DNA of 64,000 bases from Spirosomataceae bacterium TFI 002 (GCA_900230115.1 LT907983.1:2790001-2854000); one strand, 5' to 3'; numbered from the stretch's first letter, positions 28,001 to 35,059 are shown. Notes: generated by a model not told the origin, from the sequence alone. Program-made: numbers and translations.

Positions 28001-28871
28001 TTCCTGCCAAAGGTAAAGAACCTTGACCGCCAGCAAGTCTATCTCTTATTTCTCCACCGGAGCCAGTTGCTGCTCCGTTGAAGGGTTCCACTGTTGTTGG
28101 GAAATTATGAGTTTCTGCTTTAAGAGAAATGACTGATTCAAAATCTTGTTCTTTGTAATAATCAGGCTTTTCGGGAGTTTTGGGAGCAAATTGAGTGACA
28201 ACAGGGCCTTTTACAAAGGCAACGTTGTCTTTATAGGCTGAAACAATATCGTTAGGGTGAGTTTCTGAAGTTTTACGAATTAGCTTGAATAATGAGCTTG
28301 GCTTTTCTTCTCCATCAATGACAAATATTCCGTTAAATATCTTGTGACGGCAATGCTCTGAATTTACTTGTGAAAAGCCAAAAACCTCGGAATCCGTAAG
28401 ATTTCGGTTTAGTTTTTTAGTTAAATCTTCGAGGTAGGTAACTTCTTCTTCGCTAAGAGAAAGGCCTTCTTTTAGGTTATAAGCCTGAATATCTTCAATT
28501 TCTAAAATTGGCTCAGGGGCGATATTTATTGTAAAAATGCTTTGATTTAGCTCCGAATATTTTTGTGAAAGCATTGGATCAAAACTTGATTCTCCTTCAT
28601 TTAAGAAAAACTCTTCGATGCGAATAATACCACTGATACCCATGTTTTGAGTAATTTCTACGGCATTTGTACTCCAAGGAGTAACCATCGCTGCTCGAGG
28701 GCCAACAAAGTTTGCCGAAAGAATCGCTGAAGAATCGTTTATTCGATTGTACTGATTGTTTTCCTCACTTTGGAAAAGCCAGTACAGCTTTGAAATGTCT
28801 TCGTTGGAGATGTTTTGTTTTGTTTGAACTACAAAAACAGAATTGGTTTGACCACCGAAAAAATGAATCAT
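25089..28871 (-). CDS. purL: Phosphoribosylformylglycinamidine synthase (single-chain)
   Basis: Makes formylglycinamidine ribotide from FGAR, glutamine and ATP in purine synthesis. The 1260 residues are the large fused form: ATP-binding synthase halves (SLKAETHNFPTTVEPFNGAATGSGGEIRD near 230-260; NWMWPCRNEGED near 730) and a C-terminal class-I glutaminase with nucleophile Cys in VGICNGCQLLMEL. Two segments are foreign to the family: PFDSAQDANAQDKPFDKAQD around residue 303-325 and SRSLNSGAEQSRSP around residue 374-390. Both are translated interspersed repeats kept in frame. They lie in or beside predicted surface loops of the first synthase half. The rest of the sequence is intact, so the enzyme is presumably functional. 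Confidence 0.95.
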   Translation of the reverse strand: MIHFFGGQTNSVFVVQTKQNISNEDISKLYWLFQSEENNQYNRINDSSAILSANFVGPRAAMVTPWSTNAVEITQNMGISGIIRIEEFFLNEGESSFDPMLSQKYSELNQSIFTINIAPEPILEIEDIQAYNLKEGLSLSEEEVTYLEDLTKKLNRNLTDSEVFGFSQVNSEHCRHKIFNGIFVIDGEEKPSSLFKLIRKTSETHPNDIVSAYKDNVAFVKGPVVTQFAPKTPEKPDYYKEQDFESVISLKAETHNFPTTVEPFNGAATGSGGEIRDRLAGGQGSLPLAGTAVYMTSYSRLSPFDSAQDANAQDKPFDKAQDKPWENGMAERPWLYQTPMDILIKASNGASDFGNKFGQPLISGSLLTFEFDEETERSRSLNSGAEQSRSPRKLGFDKVIMMAGGIGYGKADQALKATPQKGDKVVILGGENYRIGMGGAAVSSADTGQMASGIELNAVQRSNPEMQKRAANAIRGLVESDHNPIVSIHDHGAGGHLNCLSELVEETGGLIDLDALPVGDPTLSAKEIIGNESQERMGLVIGEKDLETLQKIADRERSPMYKVGDVTGDHRFTFKSASTGAKPMDFAIEDMFGSSPKTYMHDTKVESNYGELSYSNDEIATYISQVLQLEAVACKDWLTNKVDRCVGGKVAKQQCAGPLQLPLNNVGVMALDFKGKEGIATSIGHSPISGLIDPIAGSRNSIAESLSNIVWAPLKDGLGSVSLSANWMWPCRNEGEDARLYEAVEACSQFAIELGINIPTGKDSLSMKQKYPNDEVIAPGTVIISAGGNCSDITKVVEPVLQRNGGSIYYLNLSKDNFKLGGSSFAQVLNQIGNDAPNILDSAYFKTAFDLMQELIKAGKITAGHDIGSGGLVTTLLEMCFADVNLSASIDLSILGESDLAKVLFNENIALVFQADDSIEASFENKGIEIHKIGDVTEGETLQIKNGETALALNIAQLRDTWFKTSYLLDRRQSSNGTAEERYKNYKNQPLKYTFPSQHVGQLPVNGNQRPKAAIIREKGSNSEREMANAMYLAGFDVKDVHMTDLISGRETLEDIQFIGAVGGFSNSDVLGSAKGWAGAFLYNEKANTALKNFFKREDTLSVGICNGCQLLMELEMINPDHEVHGKLKHNNSHKHESIFTSVCVQKNNSVMLSTLEGATLGVWVSHGEGKFNLPYSEDKYNIVAKYGYEQYPANPNGSDFNTAMMCDATGRHLVMMPHIERSTFPWNWAHYPADRQNDKASPWLEAFVNARNWVLEKNS
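27699..27752 (-). repeat. Two hairpin repeat units inserted in purL (second insert)
   Basis: Two hairpins in tandem: arms GGGCT/AGCCC (27700-27721) and GAGACT/AGTCTC (27729-27752), each around a core TTCGGCTCYGCTC. Arms differ between units while the core is constant. The core is one base away from that of the hairpins flanking the GIY-YIG gene. They add about 15 residues (RSRSLNSGAEQSRSP) to PurL without a frameshift. Confidence 0.88.
27899..27965 (-). repeat. Interspersed repeat array inserted in purL (first insert)
   Basis: About 67 bp with three related units read on the plus strand: CTTGTCCTGAGCTTTGTCGA, CTTGTCCTGAGCATTG and ATCCTGAGCGGAGTCGAAGG. On the coding strand the last gives CTTCGACTCCGCTCAGGA, the same core family as in the second insert. 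It encodes the hydrophilic run FDSAQD...QDKPFDKAQDKP. Confidence 0.9.
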
Positions 28872-28905
28872 TGAGAGTAGGAGTAAGTATAGAATTTGCG
28901 AAAGG

Positions 28906-28913
28906 CAAATTTA
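28906..28913 (-). promoter_or_regulatory. Candidate -7 box upstream of purL
   Basis: TAAATTTG on the minus strand matches TAnnTTTG and is 35 bases before the purL start. No clear -33 element was found, so confidence is modest. Confidence 0.35.
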
Positions 28914-28983
28914 AAGCAATTGTCGGAAGTATGGTAGTATTGTCACTCTTTTGAAAGTCAGTATTTTGTCCTTAAGCCAAAGA

Positions 28984-29979
28984 CTACTTTGCTAGTTGCT
29001 TGAGAACACTAAGAGCTTTTCCGCTTTCAAGTGATTCTTTGGCCTGCGACATTGCTTCTTCTATCGTAATATTTCTAGCCACACCCAGTGCCATTGTTGC
29101 ATTTGCGAGTACAACCGACTTCTGGGCAGTAGTACCTTCATTCTTTAGGATTCTGGTTAAGATTTTTGCTGACTCCTCTAATGAGTCACCACCAGAAAGC
29201 TGTTGAGATTTAAAGGTTTTAAGTCCCAAAGCCGACGGGCTAAATAATTCTCCTTCGTCTGCAGAGGCATATTGAGAGCTAAATAGGAAATCGCCAGTAA
29301 GCGAAATTTCGTCATAAACCGCTAAGTCAAAAATGATTCCGTAGCTGTTATTGGTAGTTCTAAAGTACTGCTCATAAAGCCTGAAAACGTCCATAGAATA
29401 TACGCCGGTGAGTTGTTTCTTTACTTTTGCAGGATTAAGAAGTGGTCCCAAAAGGTTAAAGAAAGTTTTCATTCCAAGCTCTTTGCGAACGGGACCTACG
29501 TATTTCATTGCTGGGTGAAAAAGTGGAGCGTGCAAATAACACATACCCGCCTTTTCTATATTCGAACGAAGTTTGTCTTGATCATTTGTAAATTCAATTC
29601 CTAAATGCTCCAAAACCGTACTGCTACCTACCGAGCTTGAGACGCCGTGGTTGCCGTGTTTGGCAACTTTTTGACCTGCACCAGCTACCACAAAAGAGGC
29701 TGTGGTGGAAATATTGAAAGTGTCTTTTCCATCACCACCTGTGCCACATAAATCCATGGCATCGAACTCTTCCAGGTCTATAGGAATAGCAAGCTCTAGC
29801 ATTGCGTCTCTAAATCCAGCAAGTTCATGAACCGCAATCCCTTTTTGCTGAATTCCCATTAAGAAAGCAGCGATTTGTGATTGATTTACTTCTCCTTTGC
29901 CTATTTGTAATAAAGCTTCTTTGGCTTCTTGCTGACTTAGTGATTGATTTTGTGTGAGAGTTTGTAGGTGGTTTTTCAT
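28984..29979 (-). CDS. trpD: Anthranilate phosphoribosyltransferase
   Basis: Joins anthranilate to PRPP in tryptophan synthesis. It has 331 residues. The PRPP-binding loop is CGTGGDGKDTFNISTTASFVVAG near residue 78-100, followed by VAKHGNHGVSSSVGSSTVLEHLG, both diagnostic. It is the last trp gene of the cluster here; trpC, trpF, trpB and trpA are not in this window. A DUF1016 nuclease gene lies between it and trpG, only 26 bases upstream, so expression passes through that gene. purL follows after 112 bases. Confidence 0.96.
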   Translation of the reverse strand: MKNHLQTLTQNQSLSQQEAKEALLQIGKGEVNQSQIAAFLMGIQQKGIAVHELAGFRDAMLELAIPIDLEEFDAMDLCGTGGDGKDTFNISTTASFVVAGAGQKVAKHGNHGVSSSVGSSTVLEHLGIEFTNDQDKLRSNIEKAGMCYLHAPLFHPAMKYVGPVRKELGMKTFFNLLGPLLNPAKVKKQLTGVYSMDVFRLYEQYFRTTNNSYGIIFDLAVYDEISLTGDFLFSSQYASADEGELFSPSALGLKTFKSQQLSGGDSLEESAKILTRILKNEGTTAQKSVVLANATMALGVARNITIEEAMSQAKESLESGKALSVLKQLAK

Positions 29980-30005
29980 GATATTTTTCGAACTTAGGCT
30001 AAGCC

Positions 30006-31145
30006 TTAATTGCTTTTTTCGCTTATCAATAATTTCAATTCATCTTTGCTTGGCAAAATCGTTTTGTACTTACTTGCAAAAATGTGCTCATTGTTTTCGG
30101 GTAGGGTATATTCAACTACTGATTCACTTTTGTCTTTGCATAAGACGATTCCGATTGTTTTATTTTCGTCTTCTAACTTTACCTCCCTGTCATAATAGTT
30201 GACATACATTTGCATTTGACCAAGATCTTGATGTTTCAATTCACCAATCTTGATATCAATAAGTACAAAGCATTTCAAAATGCGATTGTAAAAGACCAAG
30301 TCGATTCTAAAGTGCTTTTCGTCGATAGAAATTCTTTTTTGTCGACCAACGAAAGTAAATCCATTTCCAAGTTCTAATAAAAAATGCTCTAGTTTATTTA
30401 TTAGCTCTTGCTCCAAGTCATTTTCGGAGTATGCGGTGTGTTCCGGAAGACCAAGAAACTCAAGTATATAAGGGTCCTTAATCAAGTCTTGAGGCTTTTC
30501 AAGTATCAACCCTTTTTCTGAAAGCTCTTTTATCTTATTCCTATCTCTGCTTAAAACCAGTCTTGTATATAAGGCGGAATCGAATTGACGCTGCAATTCT
30601 CTTACACTCCAGTTATTTTTAAATGACTCTATTTCGTAAAACTTACGTTCGCTTTCATCGTCTATTCGCATTAGTTTAAGATAATGCGACCAGCTTAAGT
30701 TGAAGTTTTGTGAAATAGATTCCGCAGACAGTGTCTGCGTTTTTTCCAATATCCTAGACGACGTCTCGGATATTGGTTTTTTAGACGCTTTAGTTTGCTT
30801 CTGAACTTTGTCATTCTGAACATTTGATTCGCTTTTTTCGAATTCCGCAGACACTGTCTGCGGTTTTGAATAAGTCCAATAAAACTGCCTCATTTGTTCA
30901 ATATTTCTCTCAGAAAACCCTTTACCGAATTCTTTAGTGAGAACTTTAGAAAGCCCTTTCAAAAGCTCTTTTCCATAACCGGCTCTTTCTTTTCCATCTT
31001 GCTCTTCCTCAACGATCATTCGCCCAATTTCAAAGTAAGTGAGTACCATTGTCTGGTTCACAGTACGTACAACTTGGCTTCTAGCAGATTGTAATAAATC
31101 TACTATTTGGGAATAGAAGCTGGTATTTGAAGGTTTATTTGTCAC
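30006..31145 (-). CDS. DUF1016 (YhcG-type) PDDEXK nuclease embedded in the trp cluster
   Basis: A 379-residue protein with an N-terminal DUF1016 helical domain (SQIVDLLQSARSQVVRTVNQTMVLTYFEIGRMIVEEEQ) and a C-terminal PDDEXK nuclease domain (FRIDLVFYNRILKCFVLIDIKIGELKHQDLGQMQMYVNYYD), with Asp in RIDLVF and Asp-x-Lys in LIDIK as catalytic candidates. The linker (about residues 93-145) carries two QT[V/L]SAE motifs, each encoded by a DNA palindrome, before the family's LSWSHYLKLMRI. Relatives occur in restriction-modification and other defence contexts. Its place between trpG and trpD has no metabolic logic and suggests transfer. Confidence 0.85.
   Translation of the reverse strand: MTNKPSNTSFYSQIVDLLQSARSQVVRTVNQTMVLTYFEIGRMIVEEEQDGKERAGYGKELLKGLSKVLTKEFGKGFSERNIEQMRQFYWTYSKPQTVSAEFEKSESNVQNDKVQKQTKASKKPISETSSRILEKTQTLSAESISQNFNLSWSHYLKLMRIDDESERKFYEIESFKNNWSVRELQRQFDSALYTRLVLSRDRNKIKELSEKGLILEKPQDLIKDPYILEFLGLPEHTAYSENDLEQELINKLEHFLLELGNGFTFVGRQKRISIDEKHFRIDLVFYNRILKCFVLIDIKIGELKHQDLGQMQMYVNYYDREVKLEDENKTIGIVLCKDKSESVVEYTLPENNEHIFASKYKTILPSKDELKLLISEKSN
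30723..30739. repeat. Palindrome in DUF1016 linker, unit 1
   Basis: CGCAGACAGTGTCTGCG: 8-bp arms around one base, encoding part of QTLSAE. A close relative occurs at 30845-30863 in the same gene. Confidence 0.85.
30746..30776. repeat. Long hairpin in DUF1016 linker, unit 2
   Basis: A 31-bp hairpin: CCAATATCC pairs with GGATATTGG, then after one mismatch AGACG pairs with CGTCT around a single A. It is in frame within the coding sequence, encoding the SETSSRILEK region. Confidence 0.85.
30845..30863. repeat. Palindrome in DUF1016 linker, unit 3
   Basis: CCGCAGACACTGTCTGCGG: perfect 9-bp arms around one base, encoding part of PQTVSAE. Confidence 0.88.
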
Positions 31146-31170
31146 TTTTGCGTTTTGAATTCGGAAGTTA

Positions 31171-31737
31171 CTAACTTTTCATCCAGTTCTCAACCATCTT
31201 AACACCATGCTCAGTAAGGTAAGCTTCGGGGTGAAACTGTACACCACGAACATCGTATTTTTGGTGTGCTTCTGCCATTACATAGCCACTTTCGTCGATT
31301 GCAGTTATTTTTAAATCAGCTGGCATGGATTCAGGGACTACTGTCCAAGAGTGATAACGGCATACGTCAAATTGGGCTGGTAGACCTTGAAATAGCACTT
31401 CTTTGGCATCTTGAACAATACACGGTGTCGTTACTCCATGAAGTACTTCTCCCATATTATGAAGTTTTGATCCAAAAGCTTCACCAATGGCTTGGTGACC
31501 GAGACAAACACCAAAGATTGACTTTGTTGTTTTGTATTCCGCTAATAAATCCATCATTATTCCAGCTTCTTCTGGTATTCCAGGGCCAGGTGAAAGTAGG
31601 ATTTTGTCGTACTTTCCTGCTGCCTCCACAGTGATTTTGTCGTTACGGAATACATCTACATTTGCCCCAAGTTCTTTGAGGATGTAAACCAAATTGTAAA
31701 CGAACGAGTCGTAATTATCTAAAACTAGGATATTCAT
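31171..31737 (-). CDS. trpG: Anthranilate synthase component II (glutamine amidotransferase)
   Basis: Supplies ammonia from glutamine to TrpE. It has 188 residues with N terminus MNILVLDNYDSFVYNL, oxyanion LLSPGPGIPEEAG, the nucleophile Cys in FGVCLGHQAIGEAFG and the catalytic His-x-Glu in VQFHPEAYLTEHG. Its start overlaps the end of the upstream DUF3052-like gene by four bases, so the two are translationally coupled. In some species this subunit also serves p-aminobenzoate synthesis; the trp context favours anthranilate. Confidence 0.95.
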   Translation of the reverse strand: MNILVLDNYDSFVYNLVYILKELGANVDVFRNDKITVEAAGKYDKILLSPGPGIPEEAGIMMDLLAEYKTTKSIFGVCLGHQAIGEAFGSKLHNMGEVLHGVTTPCIVQDAKEVLFQGLPAQFDVCRYHSWTVVPESMPADLKITAIDESGYVMAEAHQKYDVRGVQFHPEAYLTEHGVKMVENWMKS

Positions 31738-32189
31738 TTCTTTGCTTTCTTTTTACCTTCTTTGGACATGATCCAATTTGGATCTCTTGTCAATGTTTTA
31801 ATATTTTTTGCCTTTCTAAATCTTAAAGCAGACCAATCTTCGTCAATAGCAACCATTCTAACCGGTTCGTAACCCAATTCTCCCAAAACTTGCCAACCAT
31901 TATCTCTGTTGAATTCACATTTATATTTCTTGGAGCTCTTCTTTGGATAGGCAAACCAAAAAAGTCCATCCTCTGCAATCAATTTGTCTATTTGAGGTGC
32001 GATTTGATCCACTTCCTCTTGTTTTGTTGCAAATATTAGAGCGAATTCAATTACTTGACTTTTAATTTCATTTTCTACTTTCAAAAACATTTCAAAATCA
32101 CTTAGATGACTGGCAAATTCAAGAGGTGAATTTAGCACGAGCATACTTTTTTGGGTTTTGAAATTAAGTTTTTTGAGTAGTGAATTCAT
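31734..32189 (-). CDS. DUF3052-like protein between trpE and trpG
   Basis: A 151-residue cytoplasmic protein of unknown function. The C-terminal half, GWQVLGELGYEPVRMVAIDEDWSALRFRKA, matches the DUF3052-type pattern, and the N-terminal half (MLVLNSPLEF...EFALIFATKQEEVDQIAPQI) also fits that small family. The tail is very Lys-rich. It overlaps trpG by four bases and follows trpE after about 80 bases, so it is cotranscribed with the anthranilate synthase genes. A role in tryptophan synthesis is not established. Confidence 0.65.
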   Translation of the reverse strand: MNSLLKKLNFKTQKSMLVLNSPLEFASHLSDFEMFLKVENEIKSQVIEFALIFATKQEEVDQIAPQIDKLIAEDGLFWFAYPKKSSKKYKCEFNRDNGWQVLGELGYEPVRMVAIDEDWSALRFRKAKNIKTLTRDPNWIMSKEGKKKAKK

Positions 32190-32267
32190 TTACTTATCTC
32201 TTTGGGTTTGAATAACAAATTTATCTTTTTATTCGTCATCTATTGGTGAAAATGAAACTTGTTTATA

Positions 32268-33695
32268 CTACAAGTTTTCTGCCATTACCATTGCATCACG
32301 CAGGGCACCTAACTTATTTCCGACTTCTGCCATTTCACTTTCTACATTTGATTTGGCTACAACTCCCATCCCTGCTTGGAAAAAGAGTTTGTTGTTTTTG
32401 CTCAAAAACGTTCTTATCGCAATTGCATGGTTGAAATTTCCTTTGAAATCCATGAAACCAATTGCTCCTCCATAAATGCTTCTGTTGGTAGGTTCAAGTT
32501 TGTTTATAATGGTCATTGCCATGTGTTTTGGAGAGCCAGAGAGTGTCCCGGCAGGGAAAGTGTCGGCTACCAATTGTAATGGGTTGGTTCCTGGTGTCAT
32601 TTCACCAGTTACCTTTGAAACCAAATGGATGACATGACTATAAAACTGTACTTCCTTGAAAACCTCCACGTTTACCTTTTCAGCACTTCTAGAAAGGTCA
32701 TTTCTCGCTAAATCAACCAACATTACATGCTCCGCGGATTCCTTAGGGTCAGCATGTAATTGCTTAGCAAGTTCTGCATCTTTTTGGTCGTCTCCACTTC
32801 GTTTAAAAGTGCCTGCAATAGGATGAATCTCAGCCTGGTTACCTTGAATGTGTATTTGCTTCTCAGGCGATGAGCCAAAAATATGATAATCTCCTCCATC
32901 GAAATAAAACAAGTATGGTGAAGGGTTGATGCTTCGTAAAGCTCTGTAAACATTAAAGTCGTCACCTTCATAATCATGCGAATATCTGCGAGATGGTACG
33001 ATTTGAAATACGTCGCCACGTAAGCAATGTTTTATGCAAGTATTGATGATTACTTTCATTTCATCATCCTTGAGGTTGCTTTGTTCCTCACCCGATAGTT
33101 TGAATTTGCGATGAGAGAATTTTGGAGTATTTACAAAAAGCTCAATCATCTCTAAACCATTTTCAACGGGCTTTGGATCTTCGCCATCTTTGGTATAAGT
33201 ATGTTCAAAGATATGAAGCTCATTTTTGAAATGATTAATGGCAACTACATATCGATAAACTCTATAAATCAGACTTGGGATTTCAGACTCTTTGCTCTTT
33301 TCTTGAATTTCTATGTCTTCAAAATACTCTACGGAGTCATAAGTCATGTGGCCAAAAAGCCCGTTTGAAATGAAACCGTGAGTGTTTTCTGGCTCCTCAA
33401 ATTTTGCTGCAAATGCTTTTAAGACTCCTACTGCATCTTTCCTGTTTTCCAATTTGAAGCTTTCTTTGCTTCCATCGGGGAAAACTTGTTCTACATGATC
33501 GTTATCTATGATGATACTTGCAATGGGATCACATGCGATGTATGAAAAGCTATTTTGCATTGCATGATAATCCGCACTTTCTAAAATTACGGAGTATTTG
33601 TAATTATCTCGCAAGCGTAGAAAAATACCAACAGGTGTTAATGTATCGGCAAGTTGTCGTTTGGAACGGGTTGTAATATTGAATTTATGACTCAT
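32268..33695 (-). CDS. trpE: Anthranilate synthase component I
   Basis: Converts chorismate and ammonia to anthranilate. It has 475 residues. The chorismate-binding C-terminal half shows FQIVPSRRYSHDY, PSPYLFYFDGGDYHIFGSSPEKQI, HPIAGTFKRSGD, DLARNDLSRSAEKVNV and TFPAGTLSGSPKHMAM, all typical. The N-terminal LLES-type tryptophan site is represented by SVILESADYHAMQNSFSYIA. It is preceded by a Trp-rich leader peptide and a terminator hairpin, so transcription is controlled by attenuation. Confidence 0.96.
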   Translation of the reverse strand: MSHKFNITTRSKRQLADTLTPVGIFLRLRDNYKYSVILESADYHAMQNSFSYIACDPIASIIIDNDHVEQVFPDGSKESFKLENRKDAVGVLKAFAAKFEEPENTHGFISNGLFGHMTYDSVEYFEDIEIQEKSKESEIPSLIYRVYRYVVAINHFKNELHIFEHTYTKDGEDPKPVENGLEMIELFVNTPKFSHRKFKLSGEEQSNLKDDEMKVIINTCIKHCLRGDVFQIVPSRRYSHDYEGDDFNVYRALRSINPSPYLFYFDGGDYHIFGSSPEKQIHIQGNQAEIHPIAGTFKRSGDDQKDAELAKQLHADPKESAEHVMLVDLARNDLSRSAEKVNVEVFKEVQFYSHVIHLVSKVTGEMTPGTNPLQLVADTFPAGTLSGSPKHMAMTIINKLEPTNRSIYGGAIGFMDFKGNFNHAIAIRTFLSKNNKLFFQAGMGVVAKSNVESEMAEVGNKLGALRDAMVMAENL

Positions 33696-33715
33696 TTTTT
33701 CTTAAAATTTTGGGC

Positions 33716-33752
33716 AAAAAAAAGCGACTTACTGGATGAACAGTAAGCCGCT
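33716..33752 (-). terminator. trp attenuator terminator
   Basis: On the minus strand AGCGGCTTACTG pairs with CAGTAAGTCGCT (one G-T pair) around TTCATC, followed by seven or more T. It ends 21 bases before the trpE start and lies downstream of the Trp leader peptide. The 3' arm's AGTCGCT could instead pair with AGCGACT at 33781-33787, which overlaps the leader stop codon. Confidence 0.9.
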
Positions 33753-33786
33753 ATATATTTTACTAAATAACAAATAGGCTAGTCGC

Positions 33787-33843
33787 TCATCCCTTAGGAG
33801 TTGAACGCCACCACCAATTATTTGCTATTCTTGTTGTATTCAT
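33787..33843 (-). CDS. trpL: trp operon leader peptide with three consecutive Trp codons
   Basis: An 18-codon ORF, MNTTRIANNWWWRSTPKG, with TGG TGG TGG at codons 10-12 and a TGA stop, followed by an intrinsic terminator ahead of trpE. Three Trp in 18 residues is the hallmark of ribosome-mediated attenuation. The AGCGACT partly within the stop codon can pair with the 3' arm of the terminator. A ribosome finishing the peptide would cover it and let the terminator form, while a ribosome stalled at the Trp codons would leave it free. That mechanism is inference from base pairing. Confidence 0.9.
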   Translation of the reverse strand: MNTTRIANNWWWRSTPKG

Positions 33844-33847
33844 GTCA

Positions 33848-33855
33848 CAAATGTA
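33848..33855 (-). promoter_or_regulatory. Candidate -7 box of the trp operon
   Basis: TACATTTG matches TAnnTTTG and ends only four bases before the trpL ATG. If used, transcription would start at or next to the A of the ATG, making the leader peptide mRNA leaderless or nearly so. No other TAnnTTTG was noticed just upstream. Confidence 0.5.
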
Positions 33856-33909
33856 GAAATGATTTTTGAAATACCACTAATTTGTTGATTGCTATTTGCT
33901 ATGCTCTTT

Positions 33910-34542
33910 TTAAAACAGCTTATCAGGAAACTGAGTAGCCGTCTTAATTCTTTCTATAATCTTTGGAATTAGCAGTGGCTTGAGCAATTTGGGAGGATCA
34001 ATATTTGTGTCTATGTCATCAAAGTAATTTACTGCTTTGATCGCCATCATGGGATTCATGTAATTATACTTTTCTACAAAGAACCCTACCATTTGATTCA
34101 TTGTGAAGTGTTTAAGAAGAAAGTATATATCGATAAAGTCTTTTAGCCTCTTTCCACTTTGGATAATGGCATGAAACTTTATTGCTGCTATGTCTTCTTT
34201 GCTCACCATTCGTATCCCTTCTTCGTGAATAAGTGGTTTTAGTAAAGGGTAATCATGACGGATAAAGTCAGTTTTGATATTGTCGATACTTGCTAAAATT
34301 GAGTTTCTACGAAATAAAGTAGCTTTGAATTCATAGCGATGCTTTAAACATTCTTGAATTTCTTCTGCTTGAAACTCATTGCTTGTAAATAAGTCAATGT
34401 TTATTGAATTTCTATGCCCTAGCATCAATGCCAAAGCAGTTCCACCAACTAAATTGAAATCCTTTAACTCTTCAATTTTTTGTAATTCCTGAATCAGATT
34501 AAAGGTTTCCGGAGCAATTATGAAGCTATCTTTGTGTAACAT
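33910..34542 (-). CDS. AbiEii/AbiGii-type nucleotidyltransferase
   Basis: A 210-residue nucleotidyltransferase-fold protein. The motif GGTALALMLGHRNSINIDLFTS (about 33-54) has the Gly-Gly-Thr-Ala and Arg-x-Ser-x-Asp-x-Asp pattern of AbiEii toxin-like proteins; here the pair reads NIDLF, with one acidic residue replaced by Asn, so activity may differ. MVSKEDIAAIKFHAIIQSGKRLKDFIDIYFLLKHF matches the conserved helical part that carries a metal or base Lys/Asp. It overlaps the end of the small upstream gene by 17 bases. Toxin-antitoxin or abortive-infection function is inferred by family only. Confidence 0.75.
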   Translation of the reverse strand: MLHKDSFIIAPETFNLIQELQKIEELKDFNLVGGTALALMLGHRNSINIDLFTSNEFQAEEIQECLKHRYEFKATLFRRNSILASIDNIKTDFIRHDYPLLKPLIHEEGIRMVSKEDIAAIKFHAIIQSGKRLKDFIDIYFLLKHFTMNQMVGFFVEKYNYMNPMMAIKAVNYFDDIDTNIDPPKLLKPLLIPKIIERIKTATQFPDKLF

Positions 34543-34783
34543 GAAGAAACTCGGAGCTTAAGAAAAATCTTGAAAAGTCTTTATCTCTTTTGTCTAATTG
34601 GGCACTCCAGTCTATTGTTTCTAAAATCTTTTCTGTTGAGTAAAGCACAACCATTTCACGCCATTCATCCAAATTGCCCCTTTCTAGAACTCTTTCAATT
34701 ACGATTTTATAATACTGTTTATAGTTGAAAGTCTCCAAATCGTATTCCCATAGTAGGGCGGAGTTGATAATTTTTGGTTTCAT
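34526..34783 (-). CDS. Small DUF6922-like partner of the AbiEii-type gene
   Basis: An 85-residue protein, LLWEYDLETFNYKQYYKIVIERVLERGNLDEWREMV, which resembles the short DUF6922-type proteins that commonly precede AbiEii-like nucleotidyltransferases. It has no signal peptide or clear DNA-binding motif. Its 3' end overlaps the nucleotidyltransferase start, so the two are co-translated, which fits an antitoxin-toxin order. The antitoxin role is an inference. Confidence 0.65.
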   Translation of the reverse strand: MKPKIINSALLWEYDLETFNYKQYYKIVIERVLERGNLDEWREMVVLYSTEKILETIDWSAQLDKRDKDFSRFFLSSEFLHVTQR

Positions 34784-34870
34784 CTTTACAAAAATACATT
34801 TATCCTTTTCATACGATGGCCTTTAATAAAAAAAACTCGATCATTTCAAAAGTTGTAACAATGGGCTTGA

Positions 34871-34925
34871 GCTTAATTCGTTGAATTAAGCACTGAGAAA
34901 AATGACTTGACAATATATATATTGT
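34871..34925. promoter_or_regulatory. Two palindromes in the gap upstream of the Crp-like gene
   Basis: GCTTAATTC-GTT-GAATTAAGC (34871-34891) has perfect 9-bp arms, and ACAATATATATATTGT (34910-34925) is a perfect 16-bp palindrome. They lie in the 276-bp divergent gap between the AbiEii pair and the Crp-like gene. They could be operators or hairpins; nothing else recognisable is in the gap except a possible -7 box TATTTTTG at 35014. Confidence 0.4.
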
Positions 34926-35059
34926 ATGACTGGATAATATAAAATTGGATATAGCACCAAGAAATTAGGTAATTTTATTCTAGGTTTAAAAATTACTTCA
35001 AGACTCTTTTAGCTATTTTTGGTCTATAAATAGAGTGAAAAAGCACTTATCCTACAACT

